NCBI GenBank assembly: GCA_036502925.1
Contig: DASXXS010000357.1
Location: forward strand, 1 to 11,693
Direction: 5' to 3'
DNA: 11,693 nt
Origin: VAZQ01 sp036502925
GTDB lineage: Bacteria > Pseudomonadota > Alphaproteobacteria > Rhizobiales > Xanthobacteraceae
Shown: positions 7,302-11,693 of the stretch, in pieces
How positions within the stretch are numbered: position 1 is the stretch's first letter
Layout: every line of letters starts with the position of its first letter
The notes under the pieces: model-generated
What the model was told of the DNA's origin: nothing
Database searches by the model: none
The model's input: the letters and a program-made list of their open reading frames with translations, nothing else
Program-made: the position numbers and the translations under genes

Positions 7302-7928
7302 CTCACGCACGCGAGCAAACACGCTGCGGAACATCTCCGTGGTCAAGACGCCGGTATTGGTGTTGTAGCGCGAGCAATGATAGCTGTCGAACAGCCGCAC
7401 CCTGCCGATCTCATGGGAGGCGCCGTGCGCGAAGGGAACCGCGGACCGGCGCGCGTCGAGTGCAGCGGCAGCGGTCTCGTGGGCAATCCGCCCTAGTGCG
7501 ACGATGGCGCGCAGCTTCGGCACCTCGGCAATCGTGCTCCTGAGGAAACCACGGCAGGTGGCGATTTCGGCCCCGGTCGGCTTGTTCTCCGGCGGGACGC
7601 AGCGTACCGCGTTGGTAATGCGGGCATCGACAAGCTCCAGCCCGTCATCGGGCCGCGCCCCATAGGCGCCCCTGGCAAATCCGAAACGGCTCAGGGTGTC
7701 GTACAGCAGCACGCCCGCGTGATCGCCGGTGAATGGACGCCCGGTGCGGTTGGCACCCTGCAGTCCAGGCGCCAAGCCGACGATGAGCAGCCGCGCCGTA
7801 GCGGGGCCGAAGCTCGGAACCGGCCCATTGAACCAGGTCGGCTCGCGCCGGCGCCACTCCTGGCGGAACGCTTCAAGGCGTGGGCAGAGCGCACAATCGC
7901 GGCCGGGCTCGGCGGCCTCCGGGGACAT
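7287..7928 (-). CDS. Uracil-DNA glycosylase, family 5 (UdgB)-like, 4Fe-4S
   Basis: The 213-residue product is an iron-sulfur uracil-DNA glycosylase that excises uracil or other deaminated bases and starts base-excision repair. Motif A is GLAPGLQGANRTGRPFTGD (51-69); its GLAP(G) core without Asp/Asn and the NRTGRPFTGD run are typical of family 5 rather than family 4. Four cysteines suited to a 4Fe-4S cluster are Cys12 and Cys15 (CALCPRL), Cys110 and Cys125. The leucine-loop motif reads YHCSRYNTNTG with His184; most descriptions give HPS here, so Cys185 replaces Pro. ATG 7928 has AGAGG 6 nt upstream. The gene starts 27 nt after the stop of the NYN gene, so the two are probably co-transcribed. 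The stop codon lies in a 16-bp tandem repeat. Confidence 0.93.
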   Translation of the reverse strand: MSPEAAEPGRDCALCPRLEAFRQEWRRREPTWFNGPVPSFGPATARLLIVGLAPGLQGANRTGRPFTGDHAGVLLYDTLSRFGFARGAYGARPDDGLELVDARITNAVRCVPPENKPTGAEIATCRGFLRSTIAEVPKLRAIVALGRIAHETAAAALDARRSAVPFAHGASHEIGRVRLFDSYHCSRYNTNTGVLTTEMFRSVFARVREFLDT

Positions 7929-7955
7929 CGTCGCCTCTTGCCTTAGCGCACCCTT

Positions 7956-8600
7956 TTAATCCTCGAAGTCATCGTCGTCGTCGTTGCCACCGCCGACCCG
8001 CTGAGGCGAGGTGCTGCGCTGCAGGAATTGCGGGGTGTGGCGCGGCTCCCGCGGCTCCCGCGGCGCCCGCTCAGAGGGGTCGCGCCCGATCTTGGGCTGC
8101 AATTCGACGATATCGAGAAAGACGTCGGCCTGCCGCCGCAGCTCGTCGGCGACCATGGGCGGCTGCGTCGAGATGGTGGATACGACCGTGACCCGCACCC
8201 CCCGGCGCTGCATGGCCTCGACCAGCGAGCGAAAATCGCCGTCGCCCGAGAACAGCACCATTTGGTCGATGTGCTCGGCGATCTCCATGGCGTCCACGGC
8301 AAGCTCGATATCCATGTTGCCCTTCACCTTGCGGCGGCCGGTTTGATCGACGAATTCCTTGGTTGCCTTGGTGACGACGCTGTAGCCGTTGTAGTCCAGC
8401 CAATCGATTAGGGGCCGGATCGACGAATATTCCTGATCCTCGATCACGGCGGTATAATAGAAGGCGCGCAGAAGGTAGCCGCGCGACTGGAACTCCCGAA
8501 GCAGCCGCTTGTAGTCGATGTCGAAACCCAGGGCCTTGGCGGTGGCGTAGAGATTGGCGCCGTCAATAAATAGAGCGATTTTGTCGGCTTGCGGTCCCAT
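7956..8600 (-). CDS. NYN (LabA/DUF88) domain protein, probable PIN-like nuclease
   Basis: The 214-residue product is a NYN-domain protein of the LabA/DUF88 group. NYN domains share the PIN-like nuclease fold and are thought to act on RNA, but the substrate here is unknown. The expected acidic residues are present: FIDGANLY (residues 11-18, Asp13 and Asn16), KGNMDIELAVD (93-103, Asp97 and Asp103) and LFSGDGDF (116-123, Asp120 and Asp122). The domain ends near residue 168. The rest is a disordered-looking tail with REPREPR and a strongly acidic end (DDDDDFED). ATG 8600 has AGGAG 11 nt upstream. It heads a likely operon with the glycosylase gene and is divergent from rpoZ. The fold is secure; nuclease activity is inferred from intact motifs. 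Confidence 0.93.
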   Translation of the reverse strand: MGPQADKIALFIDGANLYATAKALGFDIDYKRLLREFQSRGYLLRAFYYTAVIEDQEYSSIRPLIDWLDYNGYSVVTKATKEFVDQTGRRKVKGNMDIELAVDAMEIAEHIDQMVLFSGDGDFRSLVEAMQRRGVRVTVVSTISTQPPMVADELRRQADVFLDIVELQPKIGRDPSERAPREPREPRHTPQFLQRSTSPQRVGGGNDDDDDFED

Positions 8601-8921
8601 GATTTTTCCGTCTCCTGCAATAAAACCTTGGACCCGACACCACTCCGCAGCCTAAGCCGGCAGGGGGCGGCCGGGTCGATCGCCGTCAACGGGAACGATT
8701 GATCGCGTGTCGTAAAATGGGCAGACGCGCGCCGTCACAACCAATCCAAAAGTAAATAGTATCAAGTCGCAACGCGGTTCCCGCGCTTTGCCTAACAGAG
8801 GTTCGCCGCCCCGCCAAGATAAAACTTCAGGTGTGGAATTTGGCGCTTGCACGCGCCTTGCAACGCGGATACCTAGTGCCCAAATTCCAGACAATAGGTC
8901 TATTCCAGGAGCGACCCTTCC
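8601..8921. promoter_or_regulatory. Divergent intergenic region NYN / rpoZ
   Basis: These 321 nt hold no gene I can support and should carry promoters for both flanking genes. Weak candidates only: for the NYN gene, TTGTGA and TTTTAC with a 17-bp spacer (complement of 8735-8740 and 8712-8717); for rpoZ, TTGCAC (8847-8852) and TACCTA (8870-8875), spacer 17. The stretch at about 8735-8765 is AT-richer than its surroundings. The rpoZ Shine-Dalgarno is AGGAG at 8907-8911, 10 nt before ATG. No RNA gene or riboswitch was recognised. Confidence 0.45.
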
Positions 8922-9314
8922 ATGGCCCGTGTCACCGTCGAGGATTGCATTGATAAGGTTCCCAACCGGTTTGATCTCGTGCTGCTGGCCAGCCATCGGG
9001 CGCGGATGATCTCGTCCGGCACCCCGATCACGGTCGAACGCGACAACGACAAGAACCCGGTCGTGGCACTGCGCGAGATCGCCGATACCGCGGTTTCGAC
9101 CGATGATCTCAAGGAAGAGCTCGTCCATTCCCTGCAGAAATATGTCGAGGTTGACGAGCCGGAACCGGCTGCCGTCCCGTTGATCGGTGCGCCCGGCGCC
9201 ACCGTGGACGCCGACGATACCGAGGTGACGGTGGAGCGGATGACCGAGGAAGAGCTCCTCAAGGGGCTCGAAGGGCTGACGCCGCCGGAAGAACAGCCGG
9301 AAGAAGAGGAATAG
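8922..9314 (+). CDS. rpoZ: DNA-directed RNA polymerase omega subunit
   Basis: Omega is the small subunit that binds beta-prime and aids assembly and stability of RNA polymerase. The 130-residue product begins MARVTVEDCIDKVPNRFDLV and continues LLASHRARMISSG and NPVVALREIA, the conserved core (residues 1-55). The N-terminal Met-Ala-Arg residues that contribute to ppGpp site 1 in E. coli are kept. The C-terminal part (about 76-130) is an acidic extension (ending EEQPEEEE) that makes it longer than E. coli omega, about 90 residues. The start is supported by AGGAG upstream and by family conservation. It is followed by rsh on the same strand, an arrangement also seen as spoT next to rpoZ in enterobacteria. 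Confidence 0.97.
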   Translation: MARVTVEDCIDKVPNRFDLVLLASHRARMISSGTPITVERDNDKNPVVALREIADTAVSTDDLKEELVHSLQKYVEVDEPEPAAVPLIGAPGATVDADDTEVTVERMTEEELLKGLEGLTPPEEQPEEEE

Positions 9315-9381
9315 AGGTACCCTCGCTGCGGCCACGGATATCCCATCGAGCCCCGTCCTGACCGGGCGCTGGGACCGCGCC

Positions 9382-9407
9382 ATGCCCGTCCGATGGGCAT
9401 TTAATTG
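9382..9407 (+). terminator. Candidate intrinsic terminator after rpoZ
   Basis: ATGCCC (9382-9387) and GGGCAT (9395-9400) form a 6-bp stem with a 7-nt loop, followed by TTTAATT. It lies 67 nt after the rpoZ stop. The T-run is short, so termination may be partial, with rsh receiving read-through or its own promoter. TTGACC at 9405-9410 looks like a -35 element but has no clear -10 partner. Confidence 0.4.
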
Positions 9408-9520
9408 ACCAAAGCCCGATAAATGAAACGAGCGGTATCGTAATCGCGTTAGCGGGCAAGAATTGCCGTGATATCCTGAATGGGACGCCGGGCCTTCGCA
9501 ATCCTGGCGGAAGGATGACC

Positions 9521-11693
9521 ATGGCGCGCCCCTCGACCGACCTTCCGCGTATGCAAAATCAGGCGCGCCCCCGCGCGGGGCTTGAGCGCAGCCTGAACAT
9601 TGGCGGGCAAGTCATTGAAAAGCAGGTAAAATCAGGCCGGCGGTCCAAGCCGCAGATGATGCGGCAATACGATTTGATTGAGCGCGTTCGGCGCTACAAC
9701 CCCAACACGAGCGAAGCGCTGCTCAATCGCGCCTATGTCTATGCCATGAAGGCCCACGGCGAGCAGAAGCGCGCATCGGGGGATCCGTATTTCTCCCACC
9801 CGCTCGAAGTGGCCGGGATCCTGACCGATCTCAAGCTCGACGATTCGACCATCGCGGCGGCGCTCCTGCACGATACCATCGAAGATACCGCGGCGACGCG
9901 CGACGAGATCGACCAGATGTTCGGCAAGGACATTGGCGCGCTGGTCGAGGGATTGACCAAGCTCAAGCGGCTCGACCTCGTCACCAAGGAAGCAAAGCAG
10001 GCCGAGAACCTGCGCAAGCTCTTGCTTGCGATCGCCGACGACGTTCGGGTGCTGCTGATCAAGCTGGCCGACCGCCTGCACAATATGCGCACGCTCGACC
10101 ACATTCCGAGCGAGGCGCGCCGGCGCATAGCCGAGGAGACGCTCGATATCTACGCTCCGCTCGCCGGCCGCATGGGCATGCACGAAATGCGCGAGGAGCT
10201 CGAGGACCTCGCATTCCGCGAGCTCAATCCGGACGCCTACAGGGTCGTCAACGAGCGGCTCGAAGCGTTGGAGGCGCGCAATCTCGGTCTCGTGGCCGAA
10301 ATCGAGCAGCAGCTCACCAGGAAGCTTGCCGACCGGGGCCTGGCCGCGGAAGTGTCCGGCCGCAACAAGCGCGCCTACTCGATCTGGCGCAAGATGGAAC
10401 GCAAGTCGGTCGGATTCGAGCAGCTGTCGGACATTGTCGGCTTTCGTGTCGTCGTGCGCACCGTGGCGGAGTGCTACCAGGCGCTCGGTATCGTGCACAC
10501 GACTTGGCCCATGGTGCCCGGCCGCTTCAAGGACTACGTGTCCACCCCCAAGCAAAACGACTATCGCTCGATCCACACCACCCTGATTGGTCCCGGCAAG
10601 CAGCGCGTCGAGCTGCAGATCCGCACCAGGGAGATGCACGAAATCGGCGAATACGGCATTGCCGCGCACGCGCTCTACAAGGACGGAGTCGGCTCGCCGA
10701 CCGAGATGCTGTCGCGCGAGTCGAACGCCTATGCGTGGTTGCGCCGTACCATCGAGCTGCTGGCCGAGGGCTCCAATCCGGAGGAGTTCCTCGAGCACAC
10801 CAAGCTCGAACTGTTCCATGACCAGGTGTTTTGCTTCACCCCCAAGGGCAAGCTGATCGCCTTGCCACGGCACGCCAATGCGATCGACTTCGCCTACGCG
10901 GTGCACACCGATGTCGGCAATGGGGCGGTCGGCTGCAAGATCAACGGCAAGATCGCGCCGCTGGTCTCCGAGCTCACGAATGGCGACGAGGTCGAGATCA
11001 TCACCTCCGATGCCCAGGTGGCGCCGCCGCCGGCGTGGGAATCGCTGGTGCGCACCGGCAAGGCGCGGGCGGCCATTCGTCGCGCCACCCGCGCAGCGGT
11101 GCGCCACCAATATGCGGGCCTCGGCCGGCGCATCGTGGAGCGCCTGTGCCAGCGCGCCAAGATCGCCTTTTCCGATGAGAAACTGCAGGGCGCCTTGCCG
11201 CGGCTCGCGCGCGGCTCGATCGAGGACGTGATGTCGGCGGTCGGCCGCGGCGAGATGCGGGCCGCCGACGTGGCGCGCGCCATGTATCCCGACTACAAGG
11301 AGGAACGCGCCGCCGCGCTCGCCCAGCAGCCCAAGCCGGAGAGCGGTTGGTTCGGATTGAAGCGCTCCAAGGCCGTCAAGTTCAAGCTGCCCTCCGAGAC
11401 CGGCGGTGCCATACCGATCCGCGGCATCAATACCGATTTGCCGGTTCGCTTTGCCCCGATCGGGGGGGCCGTGCCCGGCGACCGCATCGTCGGCATCCTC
11501 ACGCCCGGCGAGGGCATCACCATCTACCCGATCCAATCGCCGGCGCTGAAGGACTTCGAGGACACGCCCGAACGCTGGCTCGATCTGCGGTGGGATGTGG
11601 ACGAGCTGACACCGCAGCGGTTTCCGGCCCGCATCGCGCTGCAGACCGTGAACGAGCCCGGCTCGCTCGCCCAGGTGGCCCAGGTGATCGCCG
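9521..11693 (+). CDS. rsh: Bifunctional (p)ppGpp synthetase/hydrolase Rsh (3' end outside window)
   Basis: Rsh makes pppGpp/ppGpp from ATP and GTP/GDP and hydrolyses it, controlling the stringent response; 724 codons are visible. Numbering from ATG 9521, the HD hydrolase domain keeps His93, His117-Asp118 and Glu121-Asp122 (LLHDTIED) and ADRLHNM, so hydrolysis should be active. The synthetase domain has GFRVVV, RFKD (335-338, the bifunctional-type motif where E. coli RelA has EFDD), YRSIHT and VELQIRT. A TGS domain follows (about 431-492), then a helical region and a small domain (about 640-680) whose usual Cys-Cys/His/Cys are absent. An ACT domain begins at PARIALQTVNEPGSLAQ and is cut by the window edge. 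ATG 9521 has GGAAGGA ideally placed but adds 45 residues before MMRQYDLIERV (9656), where relatives usually begin and where I see no ribosome binding site. The gene is called relA in some annotations. Confidence 0.93.
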   Translation, partial: MARPSTDLPRMQNQARPRAGLERSLNIGGQVIEKQVKSGRRSKPQMMRQYDLIERVRRYNPNTSEALLNRAYVYAMKAHGEQKRASGDPYFSHPLEVAGILTDLKLDDSTIAAALLHDTIEDTAATRDEIDQMFGKDIGALVEGLTKLKRLDLVTKEAKQAENLRKLLLAIADDVRVLLIKLADRLHNMRTLDHIPSEARRRIAEETLDIYAPLAGRMGMHEMREELEDLAFRELNPDAYRVVNERLEALEARNLGLVAEIEQQLTRKLADRGLAAEVSGRNKRAYSIWRKMERKSVGFEQLSDIVGFRVVVRTVAECYQALGIVHTTWPMVPGRFKDYVSTPKQNDYRSIHTTLIGPGKQRVELQIRTREMHEIGEYGIAAHALYKDGVGSPTEMLSRESNAYAWLRRTIELLAEGSNPEEFLEHTKLELFHDQVFCFTPKGKLIALPRHANAIDFAYAVHTDVGNGAVGCKINGKIAPLVSELTNGDEVEIITSDAQVAPPPAWESLVRTGKARAAIRRATRAAVRHQYAGLGRRIVERLCQRAKIAFSDEKLQGALPRLARGSIEDVMSAVGRGEMRAADVARAMYPDYKEERAAALAQQPKPESGWFGLKRSKAVKFKLPSETGGAIPIRGINTDLPVRFAPIGGAVPGDRIVGILTPGEGITIYPIQSPALKDFEDTPERWLDLRWDVDELTPQRFPARIALQTVNEPGSLAQVAQVIA

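Noticed and set aside
7092..7543. Plus-strand frames across the smpB-glycosylase junction
   Set aside because: They read through the 16-bp repeat (giving SKSSCIQEL-like repeats) and antisense to two clear genes; no independent support.
9632..11536. 634-codon open frame antisense to rsh
   Set aside because: It lies fully opposite the well-conserved Rsh coding frame and has an Asp/Gly/Arg/Ala-rich composition with no recognisable domain; long antisense frames are expected opposite high-GC3 genes.
1..11693. New defence, mobile or toxin-antitoxin system
   Set aside because: Every long supported gene belongs to a known housekeeping or envelope family; no transposase, integrase, terminal repeats, tRNA boundary or composition break was seen.

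Overview
The window is GC-rich chromosomal DNA from an alphaproteobacterium. It most resembles the Hyphomicrobiales (Bradyrhizobium/Xanthobacteraceae-like). The evidence is two Porin_2-type outer-membrane porins, a bifunctional Rsh of the alphaproteobacterial type, and the gene order dapA-mscL / smpB-UDG-NYN / rpoZ-rsh. The genus assignment is inference from remembered protein similarity, not a search.

Layout. 1-378 (+) is the C-terminal end of a porin that runs in from the left. 694-1779 (+) is a second, shortened porin with a signal peptide. A short convergent spacer holding a hairpin and a 15-bp tandem repeat follows. 5014-1867 (-) is a probable two-gene operon: a large periplasmic lytic transglycosylase, then an alpha/beta hydrolase 10 nt downstream. 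5015-5292 is a divergent promoter region. 5293-6645 (+) carries dapA and mscL. On the minus strand from 8600 down to 6673 lie a NYN-domain protein, a family-5-like uracil-DNA glycosylase and smpB; a 16-bp tandem repeat straddles the glycosylase stop codon. 8601-8921 is a second divergent intergenic region. 8922-9314 (+) is rpoZ, followed by a candidate terminator. The (p)ppGpp synthetase/hydrolase gene rsh starts near 9521 and runs off the right edge inside its ACT domain.

How the genes fit together. The lytic transglycosylase and DapA act at opposite ends of peptidoglycan metabolism (cleavage, and supply of the diaminopimelate branch), and their genes share one promoter region. MscL protects the cell envelope from osmotic downshock. 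SmpB rescues stalled ribosomes. Rsh makes and degrades (p)ppGpp, and the RNA polymerase omega subunit encoded just upstream keeps the N-terminal residues that help form ppGpp site 1 in E. coli. UDG is DNA repair; the NYN protein is a probable PIN-like nuclease of unknown substrate.

I see no mobile element, CRISPR array, tRNA or rRNA, phage gene, or defence or toxin-antitoxin system. This is mostly a housekeeping region. The points most worth a second look are the loss of the conserved Cys-Cys/His/Cys residues in the C-terminal regulatory part of Rsh, its possible N-terminal extension, the shortened porin, two short tandem repeats that abut or overlap stop codons, and a hairpin directly in front of the mscL ribosome binding site.
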